NCBI GenBank assembly: GCA_035638255.1
Contig: DASRAJ010000051.1
Location: 38,768-102,767 of the forward strand
DNA: 64,000 nucleotides
Reading direction: 5' to 3'
DNA from: DASRAJ01 sp035638255
GTDB lineage: Bacteria; Bacteroidota; Bacteroidia; Chitinophagales; UBA10324
A model generated the notes under the pieces. That model saw nothing but the letters and a program-made list of their open reading frames with translations. It was not told the DNA's origin and ran no database searches. Position numbers and translations under genes: made by a program. Of the stretch, positions 1 through 7,151 are shown in pieces. The stretch's first letter is position 1. Each line of letters starts with the position of its first letter.

Positions 1-10
1 AATTTCAATC

Positions 11-160
11 ATGATACAACTCACCATCCTATTCGCTGATATTACCGCTGTAATTTGTTCCGTGGGCGCCATCATTTTTTGCGTGCTGCTCTTTTCAGAT
101 TGGGATAAGAAGAAAGAACATGGTGATCACGCGCCTGATTCAGATCAGATGCATCATTAA
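11..160 (+). CDS. Small single-pass membrane protein, unknown function
   Basis: A 49-residue open frame running from ATG to TAA. Residues about 10-29 form one hydrophobic membrane segment (ending IIFCVLLF), followed by a short charged, histidine-rich tail ending MHH. The size and shape resemble small accessory subunits of respiratory complexes such as the CcoS/CcoQ type, but I see no diagnostic residue and the upstream neighbour lies outside the window, so the function is open. It could be the last gene of an operon that starts before the window. It is convergent with the next gene, with a hairpin-rich gap between them. Confidence 0.5.
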   Translation: MIQLTILFADITAVICSVGAIIFCVLLFSDWDKKKEHGDHAPDSDQMHH

Positions 161-164
161 AAAA

Positions 165-214
165 AATTCGCGAATCACGATACGCTCCCGATTAATCGGG
201 ACGCAATTCGCGAA
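165..214. terminator. Hairpin region between convergent genes, possible bidirectional terminator
   Basis: The perfect 14-bp palindrome CCCGATTAATCGGG (187-200) is flanked by two copies of the self-complementary AATTCGCGAA (165-174 and 205-214), so several hairpins can form. A T-rich run follows on the plus strand. The position between two converging genes suits a bidirectional terminator, although the hairpin lacks a clean U-tract immediately after the stem. Confidence 0.4.
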
Positions 215-237
215 AAAATTTTCGTGCTCTTGCCCGG

Positions 238-636
238 TTACTTCACCACAGGTTTTACAGCAGTGCCCTTGAAAGTGTAGTTGATGGTTGCCTGACCCGG
301 CTTCGTCCACGATACAGAACCCTCAATTTGATCCCCCGTAATTTTTCCCTGCCATGCCATCGTTCCTTCTTTCTCACTCTTGGATCTGGCAACCCAAGTG
401 AGCATGTCACCTGAATTCTTCGCCTGGTAATTTGCAGCAGTGAATCCATATTGGTGGCAATCGAGAGGATCCATCATGCCGTTGTCGAATACAATAGTTT
501 CTTTTGAATCCATCTTGTCGCCCTGCATCAATTGAATGGTGAATTTTTTTCCGTCAAGAAGATTTTGAGTTTGCTGTGCATGAATGGTAATGGCAAGCAG
601 CAACATCATTCCGGTAATGAGTGATTTTATTTTCAT
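238..636 (-). CDS. Small secreted protein, unknown function
   Basis: A 132-residue protein with a clear N-terminal signal peptide (MKIKSLITGMMLLLAITIHA, cleavage expected before QQTQ). The mature part is about 112 residues, probably beta-rich, with conserved-looking W, G and a single C in a DCHQYGF motif. It resembles small periplasmic proteins of the kind that read 'KKFTIQL...KITGDQIEGSVSWTKPG', with a lipocalin-like flavour, but I cannot assign a family. The gene is monocistronic, divergent from the 742 gene, with its own promoter-like sequence just upstream. Confidence 0.7.
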   Translation of the reverse strand: MKIKSLITGMMLLLAITIHAQQTQNLLDGKKFTIQLMQGDKMDSKETIVFDNGMMDPLDCHQYGFTAANYQAKNSGDMLTWVARSKSEKEGTMAWQGKITGDQIEGSVSWTKPGQATINYTFKGTAVKPVVK

Positions 637-658
637 TGTGAATTTTTTTTTGTGGAAA

Positions 659-690
659 CGAATTTAGTTGATTTCCCGAACACGCGTAAA
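659..690 (-). promoter_or_regulatory. Bacteroidota-type promoter for the 238-636 gene
   Basis: Read on the minus strand, TTTA-N20-TAAATTCG matches the Bacteroidota consensus TTTG-N19/20-TAnnTTTG with one mismatch in each box. It ends 22 nt before the start codon at 636. Confidence 0.4.
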
Positions 691-692
691 GG

Positions 693-723
693 TTTTTCAT
701 TCCGGCAAATTCTCTCATCTTTG
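693..723 (+). promoter_or_regulatory. Bacteroidota-type promoter for the 742 gene
   Basis: TTTT-N19-CATCTTTG, close to TTTG-N19-TAnnTTTG. It lies 18 nt before the ATG at 742, which argues that translation begins at 742 and not at an upstream in-frame ATG (652) that would put the promoter inside the gene. Confidence 0.4.
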
Positions 724-741
724 TTTCATCATCTCAGCGTT

Positions 742-1050
742 ATGATCATTGAGCAAAATATCTTCTACCTGAAGTTCGGAAAAGCAAAGGAAGCCATCGA
801 GATATGGAAGCAAATCGGGGAGGTAATGAAAAAAGATGAACGCTTCAACACCCCTATGAGAATTCTCACGGATCTTACCGGTTCCGCATATACATTGATC
901 CTGGAACTTTACCTGCGCAGCTATATGGAGATTAACCCGATGACCTACACCTGGAAAACCAATCAGCAAGCGCGGGAGTTGTATCAGCAATTCATACCGT
1001 TGTGCGATTCTGCGCGCCGTGAGTTCTACAAGATTGAAATGGAAACCTGA
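742..1050 (+). CDS. Small protein, probable dimeric alpha/beta-barrel fold (paralogue 1)
   Basis: A 102-residue protein starting MIIEQN. The reading frame is open upstream to an ATG at 652, but I chose 742 because the neighbouring paralogue has exactly the same length and start (MIIERN) and because a promoter lies at 693-723. The pattern LKFGKAKEAIEIWK near the N-terminus, a central RILTDLTGSAYTLILE strand region and a C-terminal LYQQFIPLCDSARREFY helix suggest a ferredoxin-like fold of the antibiotic-monooxygenase/NIPSNAP kind. No catalytic residues are evident. Fold is inference; function unknown. Confidence 0.65.
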   Translation: MIIEQNIFYLKFGKAKEAIEIWKQIGEVMKKDERFNTPMRILTDLTGSAYTLILELYLRSYMEINPMTYTWKTNQQARELYQQFIPLCDSARREFYKIEMET

Positions 1051-1093
1051 AAAAATTGCCTTGAAAAAATTCTTTGAAGAACACTGATCACAA

Positions 1094-1402
1094 ATGATTA
1101 TCGAACGAAATGAATTCCGGTTGAAATTCGGAAAGGCGAAAGAAGCTATTGCTATTTGGAAGGAAATCGTTGAGTCGGGAAAACATACATCAGAGAAAAT
1201 GCCTGTCATGCGAATAATGACAGACATTTCAGGTGAAGCATACACGCTGATTGTGGAAATGCAGTTGAAAAATTTCAACGACATCAATCCGAAGAATTAT
1301 GTGTGGGTGACTAATCCAAAATTCCAGGAACTCTATCAAAAATTTATTCCGCTCTGCGAATCTTCTCATCGTACGTATTTCAATATTGAAGCGGAATACT
1401 GA
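1094..1402 (+). CDS. Small protein, probable dimeric alpha/beta-barrel fold (paralogue 2)
   Basis: A 102-residue tandem paralogue of the gene just upstream, colinear along its full length: MIIE(R/Q)N start, the shared FGKAKEAI, then MRIMTD, GEAYTLIVE and a C-terminal LYQKFIPLCESSHRTYF. The 43-nt gap and same orientation indicate co-transcription. The two copies are diverged over most of their length, so the duplication is not recent. Function unknown; a heterodimer of the two is a reasonable guess for this fold class. Confidence 0.65.
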   Translation: MIIERNEFRLKFGKAKEAIAIWKEIVESGKHTSEKMPVMRIMTDISGEAYTLIVEMQLKNFNDINPKNYVWVTNPKFQELYQKFIPLCESSHRTYFNIEAEY

Positions 1403-1512
1403 TTGGCGCGATACTCGATTCGTGTATCGCGATTCGAGTAGCTTGATTCTCGAGGAAGGATTACTCAAAACAGTATCAATTTGACTTATTACTTTCGCGT
1501 TCCGAAAATTTT

Positions 1513-1585
<73 letters not shown>

Positions 1586-1586
1586 C

Positions 1587-2924
1587 TTAAAAATAAAGTA
1601 ACACCGCCGTCCCATCATTCATGATTGATTGCACCTGGATATTTCCCCTGTGCAGCATCATAATCTGCTTGCACAAACTCAACCCGATTCCGCTTCCATT
1701 TTTTTTTGTGGTGAAGAAGGGAATAAAAATCTTTTCAATTAGTTCTGCATTCATTCCGGTTCCGTTGTCAGCTACTTTGATCACAGCTTTTTTATTCGCC
1801 GATTCGAATGCTGATAAAACAATGTGAGGTTTCTCCTGATCCTTCACTGCCTCGATCGCATTCACGACTAAATTGATGAGCACTTGCTCAATAAGATTTA
1901 CGTCCACATCAAGCTGAAGGGAAGTGTCTTTGAGAATTATTTCAATTTCGATATTTTTTTGCTCGAGTGTAGGCTGCATGAGCTGATGAAGATTCTCGAA
2001 GAGATTACGAACATAAACGCGTTTCAAATTCGGAGTGGTAATCTTGTTTAAGTTGCGGTAGGTTTCGGCAAATTTCAGAAGCCCCTCACTTCTTCGCTGA
2101 ATGGTTTCTATTCCCAACTCGAGATCTTCAAAGGAATAATCTTGTGATCCATTTACCGATTGCTGCAACCGGTTCTTCAGCGTTTCTGCAAGAGAAGAAA
2201 TCGGGGCAACGGAATTCATGATCTCATGCGTCATCACGCTCAGGAGTTTCTGCCATGCCTTCGCTTCAGTTTCATCCAATGCTTCATTTACATTTTGAAA
2301 AGCGATGAGCTTGTAGATTTTATTGTCGGTTTGAAATGCAGTAGCGGAAAGGAGCGCTTTGAAACTGTTTCTGTCTTTTGAAATACTCACTACTTTACTC
2401 TCCCCTGCCCTCAACTTTAATAGCTCGTCATACAAATGCTCATTTCGCTTTTGCAGCGAGTTCAGTGTTTTCAGATAAGGAATGCCGAGCATTTTCTTCA
2501 GTGATTCATTCATCCACATGATTTCCTTGCTCTGCATTTCATAAGAGATAATTCCGGTTTCCACCAGCTCTAAAATTTTCTGGAGATACTGATACTGAGT
2601 TTCCTTTTCCTTGCTGATGATCTTGAACGTGCTGTTGATTTCGTTAAATCCTTTGCGAAGCGGTTTCAATTCCGAAGGTGCGCGCTTCACATCGAAGTAG
2701 CGCGAGAAATCCCGGTAGTGTACTGACTCCACAAACTGCTCGACCTCTTCCTGACCTTTTTTATTGAAGCGATAAAAATCAATGAGCTGAAAAATGATGA
2801 GAGGAATTACCAAAGCGAAGTACAGGAAGAAGCTATTCACCAAAAGATAAGATGCCGCGCACAACGCGATGAAGAGCAGCAACACGCGAAACACAATTCT
2901 CCATTCGTATCGCTTAGATATCAT
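1587..2924 (-). CDS. Sensor histidine kinase, NtrY-like
   Basis: A 445-residue membrane kinase. Two closely spaced membrane segments (about residues 10-50) leave almost no periplasmic loop, so it probably senses a membrane or cytoplasmic signal. A linker and a PAS-like region (about 100-215) follow. The phospho-acceptor is His233 in SVMTHEIMNS. The ATPase domain has an N box (INLVVNAIEAV), G1 (VADNGTGM), F box (FIPFFTTK) and G2 (GSGIGLSL). It overlaps the downstream end of the response-regulator gene by 11 nt (regulator first, kinase second), so the two form one divergent operon facing the transporter genes. It is the expected partner of that regulator in controlling the exporter. Confidence 0.92.
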   Translation of the reverse strand: MISKRYEWRIVFRVLLLFIALCAASYLLVNSFFLYFALVIPLIIFQLIDFYRFNKKGQEEVEQFVESVHYRDFSRYFDVKRAPSELKPLRKGFNEINSTFKIISKEKETQYQYLQKILELVETGIISYEMQSKEIMWMNESLKKMLGIPYLKTLNSLQKRNEHLYDELLKLRAGESKVVSISKDRNSFKALLSATAFQTDNKIYKLIAFQNVNEALDETEAKAWQKLLSVMTHEIMNSVAPISSLAETLKNRLQQSVNGSQDYSFEDLELGIETIQRRSEGLLKFAETYRNLNKITTPNLKRVYVRNLFENLHQLMQPTLEQKNIEIEIILKDTSLQLDVDVNLIEQVLINLVVNAIEAVKDQEKPHIVLSAFESANKKAVIKVADNGTGMNAELIEKIFIPFFTTKKNGSGIGLSLCKQIMMLHRGNIQVQSIMNDGTAVLLYF

Positions 2925-4275
2925 ACTTCGTAAGTCGTCGGTAAAGGGCAGTGCGGGTGAGTCCTAATTCCTTCGCTGCCCTGGTAATGTTGCCGTTGTG
3001 TTTTTCAATCACTCGCAGAATGGTGTTTTTCTCTATCGCGCTCAGTTTCATTTCATGAGGTTCTTCTTCCGGTTTTATTTGCGATTCAATGGGTGAAAAA
3101 ATCAGATCCCGTTGCTGAAGGGTGTTGCCTTCACTCATAATCACTGCCCGCTCGATCGTGTATTGCAACTCGCGAACGTTGCCGGGAAAATGATAGTGTG
3201 ATAATTTGTCCATGGCTTTTTCATCGAGCTGAAGATCAGGTTTCAGGTATTTATCAGAATATATTTTCGAGAAATGTTTTGCAAGCCGTTCGATGTCACT
3301 GCCACGTTTTCTCAGTGGAGGGATAACTATTTCAACGGTGTTGATCCGGTAGATCAAATCTTTCCGGAAACGGTTTTCATTTGCCAGCTCAGTCATGGCG
3401 ACGTTAGTAGCACAAATGAGCCGGATGTCAATTGGAATAGATTGATTGGTACCAAGCCGTGTGACCTGCCTGCTCTGCAACACGGTGAGAAGCTTCGCTT
3501 GCTGTTGCAGAGAAATATTTGCGATTTCATCCAGAAACAATGTGCCCCCATTCGCTGATTCAAACCTTCCCTCCCGATCTTCCCGTGCATCCGTGTATGC
3601 TCCCTTCTTATGACCGAAAAGCTCACTCTCAAATAGAGTTTCTGTGAGTGAGCCCACATCCACTTTCACAAAAGGTTTTTTTGCGCGCAGAGATTTTTGA
3701 TGAATCGCTTTCGCGATCAAATCTTTTCCTGTCCCGTTTTCTCCGAGAATTAAAATGTTCGCATCGGTCGGGGCTATCTTTTCGATCTTGAAGAAAATAT
3801 CTTTCATCACCTCCGACTCGCCGAGCAATTCCGTTCCGATGATGGAATCGTTGCTTGTTGTTCGCTGTGAAGAATTTTTTTCTGTGCCTTTATTCTTCAG
3901 CGCCTCTTTGATTGTCTCCACGAGCTTTTCATTGTGCCATGGCTTCACCACAAAATCAGAAGCGCCTTCCTTCAGTGAACGCACTGCAAGATCAATATCA
4001 CCATAAGCGGTGATCATGATCACCTGCACGTTCAATTTTCGCTTTTGAATTTCCCGCAGCCAAAACAATCCTTCATTGCCGGTATTCATGCTGCTCGAAA
4101 AATTCATGTCAAGCAGAATCAGGTCGAAGGAATTTTCCGATAATAAAGAACGAAGGTTCTCCGGGTTTTTTTCGGTCATCACTTGCTTCGCTTCAGTTTT
4201 TACAAGCAATCGTACTGCCGTGAGCACGTCAGGATCGTCGTCAATTACGAGGATGGAAGCATTTTTTAAAAGCAT
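2914..4275 (-). CDS. NtrC-family response regulator (REC-AAA+-Fis HTH)
   Basis: A 453-residue regulator from the ATG at 4275 (MLLKNASILVIDDD); nine further in-frame codons upstream are less likely because receiver domains start at this point. The receiver domain has the acidic DDD pocket at 12-14 and phospho-acceptor Asp56 (LILLDM). The AAA+ domain (about 145-380) has Walker A GENGTGKD (178-185), Walker B TLFLDE (245-250) and an arginine-finger region. The sigma-54 contact loop reads GAYTDA (225-230) instead of GAFTGA. The C-terminus is a Fis-type helix-turn-helix (ITRAAKELGLTRTALYRRL). It is divergent from the HlyD/ABC genes, which are its likely targets. Confidence 0.92.
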   Translation of the reverse strand: MLLKNASILVIDDDPDVLTAVRLLVKTEAKQVMTEKNPENLRSLLSENSFDLILLDMNFSSSMNTGNEGLFWLREIQKRKLNVQVIMITAYGDIDLAVRSLKEGASDFVVKPWHNEKLVETIKEALKNKGTEKNSSQRTTSNDSIIGTELLGESEVMKDIFFKIEKIAPTDANILILGENGTGKDLIAKAIHQKSLRAKKPFVKVDVGSLTETLFESELFGHKKGAYTDAREDREGRFESANGGTLFLDEIANISLQQQAKLLTVLQSRQVTRLGTNQSIPIDIRLICATNVAMTELANENRFRKDLIYRINTVEIVIPPLRKRGSDIERLAKHFSKIYSDKYLKPDLQLDEKAMDKLSHYHFPGNVRELQYTIERAVIMSEGNTLQQRDLIFSPIESQIKPEEEPHEMKLSAIEKNTILRVIEKHNGNITRAAKELGLTRTALYRRLTKYDI

Positions 4276-4386
4276 TGTTTGCAAGGTAAATCGAATTAGC
4301 AAGGTCGTAACTTTCTACAACTATTCCATTCCTGCAATGCTGTGGCTTTAAAGTTTTTATTGAAGAACAGGGATAAATTCCACGTA

Positions 4387-4420
4387 CGAAACCGAACAAC
4401 AACTGTATCGAAACCGAACA
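4387..4420. promoter_or_regulatory. Paired direct repeats, candidate regulator-binding sites
   Basis: Two exact copies of CGAAACCGAACA at 4387-4398 and 4409-4420, with a 22-bp start-to-start distance (two helical turns). They lie in the 315-nt gap between the divergently transcribed NtrC-type regulator (start 4275) and the HlyD gene (start 4591), about 170-200 bp upstream of the latter, where an enhancer-binding protein would sit. The rest of this gap holds two copies of CATACTCATA (4476-4485, 4547-4556) and no gene that I can see. Confidence 0.45.
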
Positions 4421-4590
4421 CCCCTTTTCAATTGCTTTTGCTAAGTTGTTGAAATTCATAGCGTGGTTTTTATGGCATACTCATATCATAAACTGTGGGC
4501 CGCAATTCTTTTAATTCCGCTGTAACAAATACCGCTTGTAATCACACATACTCATAGTTCATGTCAGGAAAAATCCTCTGAGAAAAGAAA

Positions 4591-5844
4591 ATGGATAGGG
4601 TAATTCCACAGAAGAAATGGAGCAAGAAACGTCTTATGACGGCTGGCGGCGTGGTTGGTTTGGTTCTCTTAATCGCCGCCAGTATTTTTTTCACGGCAGG
4701 AAAAAGCAAGCTGAATGTTGACACTGAGCGCATCACGATCAGCGAAGTGAAGAATGGCGCCTTCCAGGAATTCATCCCCGTGAATGGGGTAGTGCTTCCG
4801 CTTACAACCATTTACCTCGATGCCATTGAAGGGGGGAGAGTGGAAGAGAAGTTTGTTGAAGACGGCGCCATTTTGAAAGCAGGTGATCCGATTTTGAAAT
4901 TGGTGAACACCGACCTCGAACTTGACCTCGCCAATCGCCAGACTGCTGTGTTTGATGTGTTGACTCAAATGCAGAACACAAAAAATCTTTCTGATCAAAA
5001 CACCATTCGTGAATTGAACCAGATGGCTGACGTAATTAATGCATACCAGGAAGCGAAACGAATTTATGAATTGGACTCTGTGCTTTATAGCCAGGCGGCT
5101 ATTGGTTCGCAGGAATACCAGTCGGCGAAAAACAATTACGAGTATCAAACACGCCGGAAAAAATTGTCAGAGCAAACGCTTGCAAGTGACTCTATTTCCA
5201 CAAAGCAGCAACTCACCCAGATGAAAGAATCTTATGAGCACATGCAGAATGCGCTTTCACTCATGCAACGAAAGGTTGGCGATCTCATCGTACGCGCACC
5301 CGTAGATGGACAACTCACTTCCCTCGATGCTGAAATCGGGGAATCAAAAAATAAGGGTGATCGTCTGGGTCAGCTTGATGTGTTGAGTGGTTTCAAAGTA
5401 CGTGTTGATATTGATGAGCATTACATCTCGAGAATTTTCACAGGACTCATGGGAGATTTCACGTTTGCAAACAAAACCTACCAGCTCAAGATCAAAAAAG
5501 TTTTCACGCAGGTGACGAATGGAAGATTCCAGGTGGATATGGAATTTGTTGGTGAGGTGCCGCAGGGAATTCGGCGTGGACAAACACTGCAGATTCGCCT
5601 TGCTCTGAGTGATGAAACAACTGCATTGCTTTTGCCTAAGGGTGGATTCTTTCAACAGACAGGAGGCAATTGGATTTTCAAAGTGAATTCATCGGGGAAC
5701 ACAGCATACAAAACCGACATTCAGATCGGAAGGCAAAATCCTGATTACTACGAAGTGCTTTCAGGATTGAAGCCGGGAGATAAAGTGGTGACGAGCAGCT
5801 ATGAGAATTATGGAGCTATGGATGAATTGGTGTTGAAGAAATAA
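4591..5844 (+). CDS. Periplasmic adaptor (HlyD/MacA-like) of an ABC exporter
   Basis: A 417-residue membrane-fusion protein. The cytoplasmic N-terminus (KKWSKKR) is followed by one membrane anchor (about residues 13-34), a lipoyl/barrel-sandwich half (VEEKFVEDGAILKAGDPIL), a long coiled-coil hairpin (about 105-230), the second lipoyl half (LIVRAPVDGQLTSLDAEIGE), a beta-barrel domain and a membrane-proximal domain (KPGDKVVTSSYENYG). It should link the inner-membrane ABC permease to the TolC-like protein encoded at 14655. First gene of the exporter cluster and divergent from its two-component system. Confidence 0.9.
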   Translation: MDRVIPQKKWSKKRLMTAGGVVGLVLLIAASIFFTAGKSKLNVDTERITISEVKNGAFQEFIPVNGVVLPLTTIYLDAIEGGRVEEKFVEDGAILKAGDPILKLVNTDLELDLANRQTAVFDVLTQMQNTKNLSDQNTIRELNQMADVINAYQEAKRIYELDSVLYSQAAIGSQEYQSAKNNYEYQTRRKKLSEQTLASDSISTKQQLTQMKESYEHMQNALSLMQRKVGDLIVRAPVDGQLTSLDAEIGESKNKGDRLGQLDVLSGFKVRVDIDEHYISRIFTGLMGDFTFANKTYQLKIKKVFTQVTNGRFQVDMEFVGEVPQGIRRGQTLQIRLALSDETTALLLPKGGFFQQTGGNWIFKVNSSGNTAYKTDIQIGRQNPDYYEVLSGLKPGDKVVTSSYENYGAMDELVLKK

Positions 5845-5880
5845 GACTTAAGACTTGTGGACTTAAGACTTGCGGACGGA
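5843..5880 (+). repeat. 15-nt tandem repeat, copy 1
   Basis: About two and a half units of ACTTGTGGACTTAAG begin on the stop codon of the adaptor gene. The same repeat occurs in reverse orientation at 61983-62024, 56 kb away. Confidence 0.6.
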
Positions 5881-5919
5881 CGAAATAAAAATGAATTTGC
5901 AAGTGATCTAACACCCTTA

Positions 5920-6013
5920 CTCGCCTCCTAATCCCGCAGTACTGCAGGAAGGAACCGCTCCCCGATCGTGGCGCAAGCGGTTCTCCCTTGAAGGAGTCAG
6001 AGGGCAGCGGGGG
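5920..6013 (-). repeat. Dispersed inverted-repeat element, copy A
   Basis: A GC-rich imperfect inverted repeat in the 214-nt gap between the adaptor and ATPase genes. Its minus strand reads CCGCTGCCCTCTGACTCC and then AAGGGAGAACCGC, matching copy B (9620-9704) and copy C (14424-14510), so this copy is inverted relative to those. The centre can pair GGAACCGCT with AGCGGTT. Confidence 0.65.
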
Positions 6014-6058
6014 GAAGACGAATTGAAAATCAAAAACTAAAAACTCCAAACTAAAAAC

Positions 6059-6736
6059 ATGCTTAAGATAACAGACCTCGAAAAAATTTATCGCACGGAA
6101 GAAGTTGAAACCGTTGCACTCAACAAGCTTACTCTTGAAGTGAAAGAAGGAGAATTCATTGCTGTGATGGGCCCCTCCGGATGCGGGAAATCCACGCTGC
6201 TCAATATTGTGGGATTGCTCGATGATCCTGACAGCGGAAGCTTTCTTTTCAACGGAACAGAAGTTTCGCACTACAATGAGCGCAAGCGTGCGGAGTTGCG
6301 CAAAAGAAACATTGGCTTCGTGTTTCAGAGCTTCAATCTTATTGATGAGCTGACAGTGTATGAAAATGTAGAGCTTCCCCTAATATACACTGGGGTGAAA
6401 AGCGCTGAGCGGAAAAAACGTGTTGAAGAAGTGCTCGACAAGATGCAGATCATGCATCGCCGCAATCATTACCCTCAACAACTTTCAGGTGGTCAGCAGC
6501 AGCGTGTTGCAGTTGCCCGGGCAGTAGTAAACAAACCCAAACTCATTCTTGCCGATGAGCCAACAGGAAACCTCGATTCGCACAATGGGAATGAAGTAAT
6601 GCAATTACTCACCGATTTGAATGAACAGGGAACAACCATCGTGATGGTGACGCACAGTGAACACGATGCACGTTACAGTCATCGCATCGTACGCATGCTG
6701 GATGGACAAACAGTGATCGAAAATATAATGGCCTGA
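6059..6736 (+). CDS. ABC transporter ATP-binding protein (MacB/LolD-type)
   Basis: A 225-residue stand-alone ATPase with Walker A GPSGCGKST (38-46), the Q-loop in VFQSFNLIDELTVYENVELP, signature LSGGQQQRVAVARA, Walker B LILADEPTGNLDS and H-loop VMVTHSEHD. The inserted Q-loop neighbourhood (FNLIDELTVYENV) is typical of ATPases that drive MacB/LolCDE/FtsEX-type mechanotransmission permeases. It lies upstream of the FtsX-type permeases and should power one or more of them. Confidence 0.93.
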   Translation: MLKITDLEKIYRTEEVETVALNKLTLEVKEGEFIAVMGPSGCGKSTLLNIVGLLDDPDSGSFLFNGTEVSHYNERKRAELRKRNIGFVFQSFNLIDELTVYENVELPLIYTGVKSAERKKRVEEVLDKMQIMHRRNHYPQQLSGGQQQRVAVARAVVNKPKLILADEPTGNLDSHNGNEVMQLLTDLNEQGTTIVMVTHSEHDARYSHRIVRMLDGQTVIENIMA

Positions 6737-6816
6737 TGAGAGAAATAAGATTAAAGACGTAAGAAATAAGACAAAACTGAATAGTCCCATTTCTGGAATG
6801 ACAAAAAAAGAAAGAC

Positions 6817-7089
6817 ATGAGAACGAACAGAAGCAAAATCGCGCACGTGATTTCACTCATCTCAAAAGATTTTATTCTCACCGTTTGTATCGCTGCTGTG
6901 ATTGCATTCCCGCTCGCATTCTACGCAATGAACAAGTGGCTGCAAAATTTTGAATACCGAATAGCTATGAGTTGGTGGCTGTTTGTGATTGCTGCGATTG
7001 CTGCTTTAATCATCACATTGATTACCGTGGGATTTCAGGCGACAAGAGTTGCGATTTCAAATCCGGTGAAGTCATTGAGGACCGAGTGA
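6817..7089 (+). pseudogene. C-terminal relic of an FtsX-type permease
   Basis: An open frame of 90 codons whose last ~75 residues align with the C-termini of the three larger permeases that follow: SKDF start, two membrane helices, WLQNFEYRI loop, and the shared ending NPVKSLRTE. Full members are about 800 residues, so only the last two transmembrane helices remain. The first few codons (MRTNRSK) do not fit the family. Most likely the residue of a deleted permease gene that once followed the ATPase directly. Confidence 0.75.
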
Positions 7090-7151
7090 GTCGGACGGAA
7101 GCCCGGTCAAAATCGGGATAAAAAGTTTACGAGCAGAACAGTAAGATCATC

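Noticed and set aside
652..741. Longer start (ATG at 652) for the 742-1050 gene
   Set aside because: The extra 30 residues have no counterpart in the tandem paralogue and would overlap a promoter-like sequence at 693-723.
715..1287. Long minus-strand frame opposite the tandem small genes
   Set aside because: It is antisense to two clearly homologous plus-strand genes and shows no protein family features.
4473..4488. Sigma-54 promoter before the HlyD gene
   Set aside because: TGGCAT fits a -24 box but the -12 part reads TATCA instead of TTGCA and the invariant GC is missing at the right spacing.
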